Shown piece after piece: positions 8,629-17,316 of a stretch of DNA of 64,000 nucleotides. The notes below the pieces were generated by a model, which saw nothing but the letters and a program-made list of their open reading frames with translations, was not told the DNA's origin and made no database searches. The position numbers and the translations under genes were made by a program. This DNA comes from Fervidibacillus halotolerans (GTDB taxonomy: Bacteria; Bacillota; Bacilli; Bacillales; Caldibacillaceae), in contig NZ_CP106877.1 of NCBI RefSeq assembly GCF_026547205.1, forward strand, positions 310,001 through 374,000, written 5' to 3'. Positions within the stretch are counted from its first letter, which is position 1; each line of letters begins with the position of its first letter.

Positions 8629-9384
8629 ATGTATAGCGATTTGGAACATGAGATTATTTGGGTTACACAGGAAACACAAAGCAGGTATTTTAATTTGTAC
8701 GATTTGATTATTCGTAAAATCCCTGTTCAAATTGAGAATGCAGATCTATACACTCTAGAAGAAGTTGCAGAAATATTATCTATGTCAATAGTGACGATTA
8801 GACAGTATGTACGTAAGGGAAAATTAAAAGCAACGAAACAATGGAAAAACTGGATGGTTTCATCCAATGAAATTGCTCGACTATTGTATATGAAAAAATA
8901 TGGTGTCGAACTTGACAAAGATGAGGTAATGCTTGCCATTGTTGATGGTGAACTATATGAGGATAACAGTTACATATACCAATATCGAATTATTACAATT
9001 GATGACATTTTAAAACAGATAAAAACTCCATCAAGTATTGAAATCGATCGATATATTAGATCCATTTTTCCGAAAAAGAAAAGTTGTTGTATTTATATAG
9101 AGGCTATCTGTAATATTGAGAATTTTTTTAAAAGAACAGGAGATATTGAATTTAGTAATCTGAATAAATTAAATACTCCATTTGCTAATTTATTGCCAGA
9201 TAATGAAGAAACAATCGAATTTCTTATTGAAAACGCTGGAAAATTATTGGAAGAAACTCCAAAAGATGCTTTGAACACAATAAATAAAAAATTTGGAGAC
9301 CCTAATAATATAAAGACCACCTTGTCCATCTATAAAACCTTGCTTGAGGTATGTTGGGAATTGAAATTAAATAAGCAGGATTAA
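8629..9384 (+). CDS. HTH (excisionase/MerR-like) domain protein of unknown role
   Basis: A 251-residue protein whose residues 41-87 (YTLEEVAEILSMSIVTIRQY, then RKGKLKATKQW and VSSNEIARLL) form the HTH_17 excisionase/MerR-type DNA-binding fold. The rest is an acidic helical domain with no motif I recognise. The start is ATG 8629 because AAGGTGG at 8614-8620 lies eight bases before it; GTG 8617 would overlap that site. Four tandem 10-base repeats lie just upstream and may be its operator. AT-rich like the neighbouring reverse transcriptase, consistent with one acquired island. It could be a regulator of the island or part of a toxin-antitoxin or defence pair; the sequence does not decide. Confidence 0.7.
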   Translation: MYSDLEHEIIWVTQETQSRYFNLYDLIIRKIPVQIENADLYTLEEVAEILSMSIVTIRQYVRKGKLKATKQWKNWMVSSNEIARLLYMKKYGVELDKDEVMLAIVDGELYEDNSYIYQYRIITIDDILKQIKTPSSIEIDRYIRSIFPKKKSCCIYIEAICNIENFFKRTGDIEFSNLNKLNTPFANLLPDNEETIEFLIENAGKLLEETPKDALNTINKKFGDPNNIKTTLSIYKTLLEVCWELKLNKQD

Positions 9385-9855
9385 GAGTTCAATAAAAATA
9401 TTGCAAGGATTAATAAATATCGAATTTTGATCGTTTCATCCAAAACCATTTCCAAAAAAAACAAAAATTGATCAGAATTTAGATAGGAAACGAAATGATA
9501 ATAACGGATTAAATTTGAGGAGTCCCTTGCTCGACTAGTTAATGAATATTCTTTTAAAAAATTAGAAACTTCGGGAAAATTAATTTGTTTGAAAAGTACA
9601 TCAAAAAATATGGGGCAGAAAGGGGGACAATATTTGGTTTAAACGCTTTTAAATGGAGAAGTAAAAAATTATAAAAACGATGTTTCTACAAATTGAGAAA
9701 AGGGGTGAAATAAGATAGCCATATTATAAAGCTTTTTTAGAAGAGGAAATTTTTTGAACTAGCAAAGGTCAATTGGAATAAAAAGGTTATGCCGTAAAAC
9801 GTAAATGGATTTGTGAAAATTAATTTTTATCATATAAAGGGAGGAGAGATACTTT
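9385..9855. other. Gene-free stretch, possibly decayed coding sequence
   Basis: 471 AT-rich bases with no intact frame. Short open pieces in shifting frames, for example around 9700-9740 (PYYKAFLEEE), hint at a decayed gene but are too short to name. Confidence 0.35.
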
Positions 9856-10272
9856 ATGAATAGGTCTGAATTTTTACAAAAATTGAAGGGTATTTTGGAA
9901 AGTGAAGAAGGATGTACGACGAAAACAACACCGAAAAAAGGTGAAGGATTTGTTCCGTATAACAGATTTAATATTAAATGGGGTCAAGTTGATGCAAATA
10001 AAAGATATATCCGATTAGTATTTGATTTAAAACCAGGTACATTATCTGAAGAAACTTTTGCAGAAAAAACAGGTTTAACGATTACACCCCCAAGAAGAAT
10101 AATCACTGGTTACAGATTGACTAGATCTCAAGATAAAGATGGACACGACATGCTTATCATCTTTTTAGAAGATTCATTTATCGAAAATGAAACCGACAAA
10201 GTACAAGCTATTCTTTCTTATGCAAAGGAATTTGTAGAACAATCAAGTTTTAAAACAAAAGCTAGTAGATAA
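9856..10272 (+). CDS. Uncharacterised 138-residue protein
   Basis: A soluble basic-then-acidic protein I do not recognise. The ATG is preceded by GGGAGGAGAG at a good distance, and the frame uses codons like the neighbouring real genes, so it is probably expressed. The sequence contains an N-terminal helix (RSEFLQKLKGILESEEG), a run of strands (FNIKWGQVDANKRYIRLVFDL, read in parts), a PPRRIITGYRLTR segment, and a C-terminal helix. No signal peptide, no membrane segment, no cysteine pair beyond one Cys. It sits between the HTH gene and an IS200/IS605 element without an obvious operon partner. A small nucleic-acid-binding or phage-derived protein is possible but unsupported. Confidence 0.6.
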   Translation: MNRSEFLQKLKGILESEEGCTTKTTPKKGEGFVPYNRFNIKWGQVDANKRYIRLVFDLKPGTLSEETFAEKTGLTITPPRRIITGYRLTRSQDKDGHDMLIIFLEDSFIENETDKVQAILSYAKEFVEQSSFKTKASR

Positions 10273-10584
10273 AAGGATGATCCAGATGACGCCCAAACCA
10301 TCTTACACTCTTTTCAAAGCATACTAATTTTAAAACGAATTTAACGTTTATTTCTAAAGCATCCCTCCATTTTAAAACTTCCACGTGATAAATATTGGAT
10401 GGTGAGAATAAGACACTCTTTTTTCAATGAAATTTATTTAATTTTAACATCTTTCCGAAATAAGTCTCCCACTTCTAAACGAAGTGAAAGTGGGAGATGA
10501 ATTTCGGTTAGGCGTAGGTATGAGTTGTCTCTTTTTTGTGTTATGATATACTCAGTATTATAAAAATGAAAGGCTGTTTTATCA

Positions 10585-10983
10585 ATGAAATTAGACAATA
10601 ATAACCATTCAGTGTTCTCATTGTATTATCATCTTGTTCTGGTTGTAAAATATCGCAGACAAGTGATTGATGATACCATATCTGACTATGCAAAAGATAT
10701 GTTTGTGAGACTGGGTAAAAATTACAATATTTCCTTGGTCGAATGGAATCACGATCTTGATCATGTGCATATTTTGTTCAAAGCACATCCGAATAGCGAA
10801 CTGTCAAAGTTCATCAATGCCTATAAAAGTGCAAGTTCTCGACTGATCAAAAAGCATTTTCCGCAAGTGAAAAGAAAACTGTGGAAAGAATATTTTTGGT
10901 CAAGAAGCTTTTGCCTGCTTACAACGGGTGGTGCACCCATTGAAGGAATAAAAAAATATATAGAAAATCAAGGTATGAAGTGA
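10585..10983 (+). CDS. tnpA: IS200/IS605 transposase TnpA (Y1 HUH)
   Basis: A 132-residue single-strand DNA transposase. The HUH metal-binding motif is H60-V-H62 (DHVHILF), and the nucleophilic tyrosine is Tyr125 in KKYIENQG. Other family marks are YHLVLVVKYRR at the N-terminus and KLWKEYFWSRSF before the active-site helix. Length matches the family and no defect is seen. It excises and inserts the element as single strands through the hairpin ends. tnpB begins 12 bases downstream. Confidence 0.95.
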   Translation: MKLDNNNHSVFSLYYHLVLVVKYRRQVIDDTISDYAKDMFVRLGKNYNISLVEWNHDLDHVHILFKAHPNSELSKFINAYKSASSRLIKKHFPQVKRKLWKEYFWSRSFCLLTTGGAPIEGIKKYIENQGMK

Positions 10984-10995
10984 TGTGGTGTCGAT

Positions 10996-12105
10996 ATGGC
11001 AAACAAAGCCTATCAGTTCCGTCTGTACCCAACAAAAGAACAAGAACAACTGCTCGCCAAAACCTTCGGTTGTGTCCGTTTCGTTTACAACAAAATGCTT
11101 GAAGAACGCATACAAATGTATGAAAAGTTCAAAGACGACAAAGAAGCTTTGAAAAAACAAACATTTCCGACCCCTGCCAAGTACAAAAAGGAGTTTCCTT
11201 GGCTTAAAGAAGTGGATAGCCTTGCGCTGGCAAACGCCCAATTGAATTTGCAGAAAGCATTTCAAAACTTCTTTTCTGGTCGTGCTGGATTTCCAAAGTT
11301 CAAAAACCGCAAGGCGAAACAGTCGTACACGACAAATGTGGTCAATGGCAACATTAAGCTTTCCGATGGCTATATCAAGTTACCCAAACTGAAATGGGTC
11401 AAGTTCAAGCAACATCGGGAGATTCCTGCCCACCACATTATCAAGGCTTGTACGATCACGAAAACAAAAACAGGAAAATACTATATTTCTATTCTTACAG
11501 AGTACGAACATCAACCTGTATCAAAAGAAGTGCAAACGGTTGTTGGGCTCGATTTTTCCATGAACACGTTGTATGTCGATAGCGAGGGTAAGAGAGCCAA
11601 TTATCCTCGATTCTATCGACAAGCCTTAGAAAAACTAACCCGAGAGCAACGGGTGCTGTCACGCCGCAGGAAAGGTTCCAACCGTTGGCACAAACAGCGT
11701 CTAAAAGTTGCAAAGCTACATGAAAAAATTTCGAACCAACGAAAAGACTTTCTGCATAAGGAGTCGCACAAATTAGCGAAACTTTATGATTGCGTGGTCA
11801 TCGAAGACCTCAACATGAAAGGGATGTCACAAGCCCTCCATTTCGGTCAAAGCGTTCATGACAACGGCTGGGGCATGTTCTCCTCTTTCCTTCAGTACAA
11901 ATTGGAAGAACAGGGGAAGAAACTGATCAAAATCGACAAATGGTTTCCCTCATCCAAAACGTGTTCGTGTTGCGGTCAAGTCAGGGAGTCTCTATCGCTT
12001 TCTGAGCGTACATTCCGCTGTGAATGTGGATTCGAGAGCGACAGGGACGTCAATGCAGCAATCAATATCAAACATGAGGGCATGAAACGATTAGCGATAG
12101 CCTAA
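10996..12105 (+). CDS. tnpB: RNA-guided endonuclease TnpB
   Basis: A 369-residue TnpB of the OrfB_IS605 type, the ancestor-like nuclease of Cas12. The RuvC catalytic triad is complete: Asp186 (GLDFSM), Glu270 (VVIEDLNM) and Asp351 (DRDVNAAINI). The zinc ribbon lies at residues 323-344 (CSCCGQ and CECG). The N-terminal HTH (YQFRLYPTKEQEQLL) is typical. Known family members use an RNA from the 3' end of their own element as guide and cut the empty donor site, which preserves the element. The matching RNA region is annotated right after the gene. The start ATG lies after GGTGTCGAT, a weak site, suggesting coupling to tnpA. Confidence 0.95.
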   Translation: MANKAYQFRLYPTKEQEQLLAKTFGCVRFVYNKMLEERIQMYEKFKDDKEALKKQTFPTPAKYKKEFPWLKEVDSLALANAQLNLQKAFQNFFSGRAGFPKFKNRKAKQSYTTNVVNGNIKLSDGYIKLPKLKWVKFKQHREIPAHHIIKACTITKTKTGKYYISILTEYEHQPVSKEVQTVVGLDFSMNTLYVDSEGKRANYPRFYRQALEKLTREQRVLSRRRKGSNRWHKQRLKVAKLHEKISNQRKDFLHKESHKLAKLYDCVVIEDLNMKGMSQALHFGQSVHDNGWGMFSSFLQYKLEEQGKKLIKIDKWFPSSKTCSCCGQVRESLSLSERTFRCECGFESDRDVNAAINIKHEGMKRLAIA

Positions 12106-12225
12106 CATGTTCTCGAACCGTGGGGCACACGGGGATTGCTCGGTCAACTTCCCATCATGAGATGGGATTACCCGAGAAGCCCCCACCTATAATCCAAGCG
12201 TAGGTGGTGGGAGTATGTCACCGAC
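12080..12225 (+). ncRNA. Probable omega RNA (TnpB guide RNA) scaffold
   Basis: The stretch from the tnpB 3' end to the element's right end folds well: GTGGGGC (12120) with GCCCCCAC (12179), and CCCATC/GATGGG around 12151-12166, with a CTCGG/CCGAG pair between, then the right-end hairpin. This position and structure match the scaffold of TnpB guide RNAs, the guide being the bases just past the element's end (from about 12221). Boundaries are estimates. Confidence 0.6.
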
Positions 12226-12431
12226 AAGAATGTATTTCGGTGCAATACTCATTTTACTTTCCATTATTATTTCGGAAACCGGATGGAATTTGTTCAAGAA
12301 AGAGCATTTATCGAGGGGGAAAGTGGACCAGATGTAATTTTTCCCTGTTGCACATTCCCTTTAGTCTGATTTCTTTCTAAATCGGCTGTGATGAAACGGT
12401 TTTTGCCCAGATTTGTCAATGCCATTGGGAG

Positions 12432-12476
12432 GAAAGCCATAATAAAATAATAAATTTGAATATTGGCTTTCCTTTA
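12432..12476. terminator. Hairpin terminator, probably for the leftward small gene
   Basis: GGAAAGCCA at 12432-12440 pairs with TGGCTTTCC at 12464-12472. T-runs are short on either side, so it is a moderate candidate; it lies downstream of the minus-strand gene ending at 12527 and of the IS element. Confidence 0.4.
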
Positions 12477-12526
12477 ATACTGTTGACGATCTTTAATTCC
12501 CCGTATTACCACTTATGGTACAGCGG

Positions 12527-12712
12527 CTATCTTCGTTTCTTTTTCTTTTCGAATTCAACTTCTACATAAACGATCCGATTTTCCTGTTCTTGAATGTTTT
12601 TTATTTTTCCCTTTCTTCCTTTAATTCGAATTTCTTCATTTAATATCGGTTTGTTTTTTCGATATTGGCTTAAAATTATATGTTTGTTTTCCACAAAGTG
12701 TACGATGTACAT
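12527..12712 (-). CDS. Small basic protein, function unknown
   Basis: A 61-residue protein starting MYIVHFVENKHIILSQY, followed by KGRKGKIKNIQEQENRIVYV and a Lys-rich tail. The start at 12712 is chosen because GAAAGAGG lies eight bases upstream; the longer frame to 12793 has no such site. The repeated Lys/Arg and strand-like pattern suggest a small SH3-like or nucleic-acid-binding fold, but that is only an impression. It is divergent from the YitT-family gene, with 170 bases between. Confidence 0.55.
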   Translation of the reverse strand: MYIVHFVENKHIILSQYRKNKPILNEEIRIKGRKGKIKNIQEQENRIVYVEVEFEKKKKRR

Positions 12713-12882
12713 GTTCCAAACCTCTTTCCTATTTGTTTTTTTAAACATATGAAAGTGAGAAAAAAATAATGTGAGTCGGGAGGAAAAATTCATATTTCTT
12801 GCTAAGAAAAGTCACTTTGTGAAAAAATATAAATACAACATATGAAATTTTTCACAAAATTAGAATTGAAACGGGGAATCAT

Positions 12883-13758
12883 ATGAATAACACAATGGAG
12901 AAAAAGAAAATATCGAAATGGAAGTATTTTTTTCGCGCCATTTTCGTCATTATCGGTGGTTTTATTACCGCTTATGGATTGGAGTCAGTTCTTATTCCAA
13001 ATCACGTATCCGACGGAGGGATTACAGGTTTAAGTATCGTTGGAGCGGAAGTCCTGCATTTGCCTTTAGGTATTCTTATAACTATATTAAACATTCCGTT
13101 TATTTGGTTAGGATATAAACAGATCGGAAAAAGTTTTGCCATTTATTCTATCATTGGAATCATTTCCCTTGCTATCGGAACAAGTTTGATGCACCATATT
13201 CCTCAAATCGTTGAAGGAGATACGCTTCTCATTACTGTTGTCGGTGGAATTATCATCGGATTTGGAATGGGATTGGCATTAAGAAATGGGGGAGCGTTAG
13301 ACGGTCTGGATATGCTAGCGGTTCTTTTATCAAAAAAATTGCCCTTTGGAACGAGTGATTTTATTTTATTTTTAAACTTGTTCGTTTTCATTGTCGTTTC
13401 TACCGTATTTGGTTTGCAAGGGGCATTTCTGTCTGGAATTGCGTATTTTATCGCCTCAAAGGTAATCCATGTTGTTGAAGAAGGTTTGTCCGGGGCGAAA
13501 ACCTTTAAAATTATTACGAAAAAACCGGAAGAAATGGTGGAGACAATCCGCGACCGATTAGGAAGAAGCGCCACATATAACGAAGTATACGGTGGCTATT
13601 CCAATGAAAAATTTAAAGAAATTACGTGTGTCATTAACCGTTTGGAAGAAAGCAAGATGAAAGAAATTATTTCCGATATCGACCCGACCGCTTTTATTAC
13701 CGTTTATGATATTGTGGAAGTAAGGGGAGGAAACTTTCGGAAGCATGATATTCATTAA
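12883..13758 (+). CDS. YitT-family membrane protein
   Basis: A 291-residue protein with five to six membrane segments in the first 210 residues (starting at FFRAIFVIIGGFITAYGLES) and a soluble C-terminal DUF2179 domain (about 215-285, with TYNEVYGGYSNEKFKEITCVI in it). This is the YitT/YpjC/YqfU family, of which Bacillus genomes carry several copies; no transport substrate is established. The family mark GGAITGLSI-like DGGITGLSIVG is present at residues 44-54. The start ATG at 12883 follows GGGGAATC. Single gene; no clear operon. Confidence 0.88.
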   Translation: MNNTMEKKKISKWKYFFRAIFVIIGGFITAYGLESVLIPNHVSDGGITGLSIVGAEVLHLPLGILITILNIPFIWLGYKQIGKSFAIYSIIGIISLAIGTSLMHHIPQIVEGDTLLITVVGGIIIGFGMGLALRNGGALDGLDMLAVLLSKKLPFGTSDFILFLNLFVFIVVSTVFGLQGAFLSGIAYFIASKVIHVVEEGLSGAKTFKIITKKPEEMVETIRDRLGRSATYNEVYGGYSNEKFKEITCVINRLEESKMKEIISDIDPTAFITVYDIVEVRGGNFRKHDIH

Positions 13759-14661
13759 TCACCGATTAATTTCATCGTTTATTTTAAACGATCGGAATAT
13801 CTTGTTGGGCTACCGCCTATAGCATGTTTTTTATAGTTGACAATTGATAAGAGCAATGAAGGGATAATATAGACGACAGATTTACGTTACTCGAGGGAAA
13901 CCCGCATATTATCGTACCAATGTGATCAAACCTCGTTCAAACAAAATTGACCGTGTTCGCCTTTTCCCCTTGAATGAACATAATTGCTTGTTCATCTTCT
14001 TCCTTCTTATTGTTTTTATTCCCGCTTTTTGAGGCATCCCATAGAAATAGTGAAATTGATCAATAATCACCGCAATTCTCACCAATGGGATGTTTACGCT
14101 TTTTATGCCAAAGGAATTCTTATTTCACCATAGGAAATTTCAAGGGAAGACGACTTTGAATCTTTTAAGTGGTAATTCTAAGTAAGAGACTCTCCCTTCT
14201 ATTATTGTTTAACACTTTAGTTTTTTTTCCTCTGCAAAAAAAAAGACTCCCACCTTTCATTCTGCTTAAATGATAAGTGGTGGGAATATTTCTGTTTAAT
14301 ATCTAACCTCTTCTCCAACATTAAGTCCTTCTTCTTTTAACCATACTTCTAAAAAAAGACTGAAATACTTTATTTATATGTTGTAAACTTTTTTAATCCT
14401 TTTTTTCGATTAACTTTTACAATAGAACTGTTGTTGAGTAAACCGTTCATCATATTTTCAAGTACAAATGCATCTGTTCGGTATTTAATTGAGTCAGATC
14501 AACAATTTGTTAATGAATAATCCATCGTTTTATTAAATTGTCTAAAGGTTTACCGGTTAATTTAAAGGTTGACAGTAGATAAAAAATGGGATAGACGGAA
14601 GGGACTTTTGACATATATGCTTAGGAAATAATATAATGTCCAATGTAGGAGGGGAAACCGA
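13759..14661. other. Long gene-free stretch
   Basis: About 900 bases with no credible gene on either strand. TTAATCACCGATTAA right at the end of the YitT gene is a small hairpin. The only structured part is the hairpin at 14247-14287 (separate entry). The rest looks like decayed sequence, AT-rich with short frames. The promoter of the next gene must lie before 14650 but no clean -35/-10 pair stands out. Confidence 0.5.
14247..14287. repeat. IS200/IS605-end-like hairpin relic
   Basis: TCCCACC at 14248-14254 pairs with GGTGGGA at 14279-14285 and inner CATT/AATG pair too. The 3' arm plus tail (GTGGTGGGAATAT) resembles the right end of the IS605 element at 12201-12215 (GGTGGTGGGAGTATG), suggesting a leftover end or a small non-autonomous element. 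Confidence 0.4.
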
Positions 14662-15105
14662 ATGCAAAAAAAATGGCTGTTTTTTTTCATCATTTCATAC
14701 CTCGTTGCTTTTTCCATAAATGTATTTCCATCGATGAAATTTCCGGATGTATCTGTTAACGGGTATCACATTTTAGCAACTTGTTTTTTTCTCGTAGGAT
14801 TGGTCACATACATTTTAAAAGGAATGAAATCTTCGATTGAAATCAGTAGACTTAAAGGTTTTTTATTTATCGGATTTTTCTCGGGCTTTCTGATATATTT
14901 ATTCCACATTTTTGAAGATATTGGGGCAGGGGGCTTTGCTGCTGATATCATCGGTTCGATTCAATATCCGTTTTACATCATTTTCACAATCCCCTTGTTC
15001 GGAGGAAATTATTTATTCCAATTAAACTATGCGATTTATTCAATCATTGCTTCTTTCATTTATTTCATCCTTTATTTATGGGTAAATCGAAGGGCGAAAC
15101 AATAA
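14662..15105 (+). CDS. Small four-helix membrane protein, unknown
   Basis: A 147-residue hydrophobic protein with four predicted membrane helices (residues about 5-23, 33-52, 66-86, 110-142) and a short basic tail RRAKQ. I do not recognise a family. The start ATG follows GGAGGGGAAACCG, a strong ribosome binding site. It converges with the pilus locus (PilD ends 94 bases away on the other strand), with no clear terminator between. Its role cannot be inferred from neighbours. Confidence 0.7.
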   Translation: MQKKWLFFFIISYLVAFSINVFPSMKFPDVSVNGYHILATCFFLVGLVTYILKGMKSSIEISRLKGFLFIGFFSGFLIYLFHIFEDIGAGGFAADIIGSIQYPFYIIFTIPLFGGNYLFQLNYAIYSIIASFIYFILYLWVNRRAKQ

Positions 15106-15198
15106 AGTTGTATGAGTATGCCTTGTTTACATAGGTGGGATGGAAATTGTTGAAAAGGGAAGGTCCAGTAACCGGATCCTAATCTGAACGGAAGGGCC

Positions 15199-15954
15199 TT
15201 AGAACAAAAGATGGAGATACCAATGGATGATTGAGTCCGTATAAAAATACGATAGAAGTGCACCAATTGCAATAAACGGCCCGAACGGAATAGGCATCCG
15301 TTTTTTGTATCCTTTAATCAAAATAACGATGATACCAAATATTGCTCCAATTAGAGAGGAAAGGAACAACGTCATCAACGTTGCCTTTGTACCTAGAACG
15401 ATTCCGATTGTGGCGAATAATTTTATATCTCCACCGCCCATACCGCCTCGACTAATAATCGCCAATATATAAAGAATGGTAAAACCGATGAACGCAGCCA
15501 AGTACGCATCCCAAAAAGGCTCCGTTGGAATTAAAATACGGAAACTAACGAACAAAAGGAAAAATATGAGCAAGATTCGGTTCGGAATTACCATATAATA
15601 CAGGTCGGAAACGGTGATGATGACAAGTAAGGAAACGAATAAAAGGACAAGGATTAACTCCACATTCCAACCGATTTGAAAATAACTGAAGGTGAACAAA
15701 AAACCGGTAACCAGTTCCATAATTGGATAAATCGGTGAAATTTTTTCCCGACATACGCGACAACGTCCCCGTAAGAATACATAGGACAAAACGGGGATAT
15801 TTTCATACCAACGGAGTGGATGGTTGCAATGGGGGCAATGAGAACCGGGATAGACAATCGATTCCTTTTTCGGAAGCCGAATTCCGACGACATTGAAAAA
15901 GGAACCGAATATTAGACCGAGTACAAAAAAGGTAAAACCAACAAAAATGTTCAT
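15199..15954 (-). CDS. pilD: Type IV prepilin peptidase PilD
   Basis: A 251-residue polytopic membrane aspartyl protease (A24 family) that cuts the short leader of prepilins and methylates the new N-terminus. The N-terminal cytoplasmic domain has GSFFNVVGIRLP and two zinc-binding pairs CPHC and CRVC (residues about 40-72). The two catalytic aspartates are in TVSDLYYMVIPNR and GGGDIKLF. Membrane helices fill the rest. It is the last gene of the leftward pilus series, 104 bases after pilO. A strict alternative is the ComC peptidase of the competence system, but the location in the pilus cluster favours PilD. Confidence 0.93.
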   Translation of the reverse strand: MNIFVGFTFFVLGLIFGSFFNVVGIRLPKKESIVYPGSHCPHCNHPLRWYENIPVLSYVFLRGRCRVCREKISPIYPIMELVTGFLFTFSYFQIGWNVELILVLLFVSLLVIITVSDLYYMVIPNRILLIFFLLFVSFRILIPTEPFWDAYLAAFIGFTILYILAIISRGGMGGGDIKLFATIGIVLGTKATLMTLFLSSLIGAIFGIIVILIKGYKKRMPIPFGPFIAIGALLSYFYTDSIIHWYLHLLF

Positions 15955-16058
15955 ATTTCTACCTCATCACCATTATTTCAAAATTCGATTATACGATAAC
16001 GAAAAAAATTTTAAAAGAAAGTGTTCATGTTTTAATTGAGCATTTGTTTTTTGAATGA

Positions 16059-16733
16059 TTATGAATCGTAGTAAAAGGTTGTAAGTTCTATATCCGTACG
16101 AATAAATTCGTCATCCGGTTCATCACTTAACAATTCTTCTTCCCCAGGTTTTGAAAACGATAATCGATCCACATTTACTACCCGTTCTAATTTTTCCACT
16201 TCTTCTAAAAAGGTGAAAAAATGTTCAAAATCCGGCGAAGTCACGGACAATTGCAACGTAATATATTTTACATTTTCAGGTAATCTATTCGTATATTCAT
16301 CAGTTGTATTCGCCGTTTCATCCATCCCATTGTTATTTTCCGCTTCTTCTTGTTGTTTGTTTTCTTCGCTTGCTTTCGGTAAATCTAGATCAGAAAAGGA
16401 ACCGTCATAATTGGTAAAATCGATGGCTTCAATTCTACTATTTGAGACGTATTCAATTCGTTGTAAATCGAGGACGAGATCATCGATTTTTCGAGAGCGA
16501 GGAAGTTTTTTTTCTAGGAAAAACGTATTTTCCAGTTCAGCCTCTTCCCGTTGGTTGAATTGACTTTGTAAAATGGTAATTTCATCTTTTAATTGTTGGA
16601 CTGTTATTTCTTTTTGTTCCACTTCTTTTTTAACGGGTAAAAGCATGTACACGTATAAAAGACCAAATAGTAGAAACAAGATGATAATCAATAATAGGGC
16701 GAGTTTCTTTTTTTCATGGAGTAACTCATTCAT
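16059..16733 (-). CDS. pilO: Type IV pilus inner-membrane protein PilO-like
   Basis: A 224-residue bitopic protein: short N-terminus, one membrane helix (about 9-31, KLALLLIIILFLLFGLLYVY), a coiled coil (36-70) and a mixed C-terminal domain with an acidic, Asn-rich linker. This layout and its place after PilN identify PilO, which with PilM and PilN links the outer alignment platform to the assembly motor. Sequence similarity of PilO proteins is weak, so the name rests on topology and gene order. Its start overlaps the pilN stop by eight bases. Confidence 0.82.
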   Translation of the reverse strand: MNELLHEKKKLALLLIIILFLLFGLLYVYMLLPVKKEVEQKEITVQQLKDEITILQSQFNQREEAELENTFFLEKKLPRSRKIDDLVLDLQRIEYVSNSRIEAIDFTNYDGSFSDLDLPKASEENKQQEEAENNNGMDETANTTDEYTNRLPENVKYITLQLSVTSPDFEHFFTFLEEVEKLERVVNVDRLSFSKPGEEELLSDEPDDEFIRTDIELTTFYYDS

Positions 16734-17316
16734 CTATATCACCCCCAGCCGGTCGAAGGGAAGAAAGATATACTTCAATCGTAATCAGGACGTTGTATCT
16801 CGGTAAAACGTCAAAATACGTTTCCGTTTGATCTGTTTCGATAGAAGTAGTAGAAATATGATCCACTTTCACATTTTGAAACATGTCTGAATTCGTTAAT
16901 TTGCTTACGTATGTAGCTACCGAATCTAATGTTTCAAATGCTGTTTCAATGGATACATTTCCTCCCGTATAAGAATAATGGGTTAAATAACTATGTTCAT
17001 TTGGAAGTAAATGAAGCAATTCGGTAATTATTTTGGATGTGGGTAACGGTAAGTTGTCCACATATTCGACGGCTTCTTGAAATCGATTTGCGTCATCTGT
17101 CGGTTGTTCATTTCCTTTCGTTTCCAAAATCCTTTTATCTAACGTTAACGAGTCAATTTCTTTTTGGAGCGTTTCACGATCGCTTTTCGTTTGAAAAAAT
17201 TGATAGCCAAACACAATTAGTAGGATTACCCATATACCGATTAAAAGATAAAAAACCCTTCCAAATGCATCCGCTTTTCGATCTCTTTCTGGTAATAAAT
17301 TAATGTCAGGAATCAT
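16726..17316 (-). CDS. pilN: Type IV pilus protein PilN-like
   Basis: A 196-residue bitopic protein. The N-terminus MIPDINLLPERDRK contains the INLLP motif that binds the groove of PilM, followed by a membrane helix (about 22-44), a coiled coil (45-70) and an extracytoplasmic ferredoxin-like domain. Overlaps with pilM upstream (ATGA) and with pilO downstream show tight coupling of the three. Length is normal for PilN. Confidence 0.9.
   Translation of the reverse strand: MIPDINLLPERDRKADAFGRVFYLLIGIWVILLIVFGYQFFQTKSDRETLQKEIDSLTLDKRILETKGNEQPTDDANRFQEAVEYVDNLPLPTSKIITELLHLLPNEHSYLTHYSYTGGNVSIETAFETLDSVATYVSKLTNSDMFQNVKVDHISTTSIETDQTETYFDVLPRYNVLITIEVYLSSLRPAGGDIDE

Larger units (their letters stand above)
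10450..12220 (+). mobile_element. IS200/IS605-family element with tnpA and tnpB
   Basis: The element has tnpA and tnpB in the same direction and subterminal hairpins instead of inverted repeats. The left-end hairpin is TCTCCCACTT/AAGTGGGAGA inside an outer CCGAAA/TTTCGG stem (10455-10507). The right-end hairpin is CCCACCTA/TAGGTGG (12182-12209). Exact ends were not fixed: they depend on the short target motif, and ATTTTAAC just before the left hairpin is a candidate. Both genes are open, so the copy may be mobile. Confidence 0.8.
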
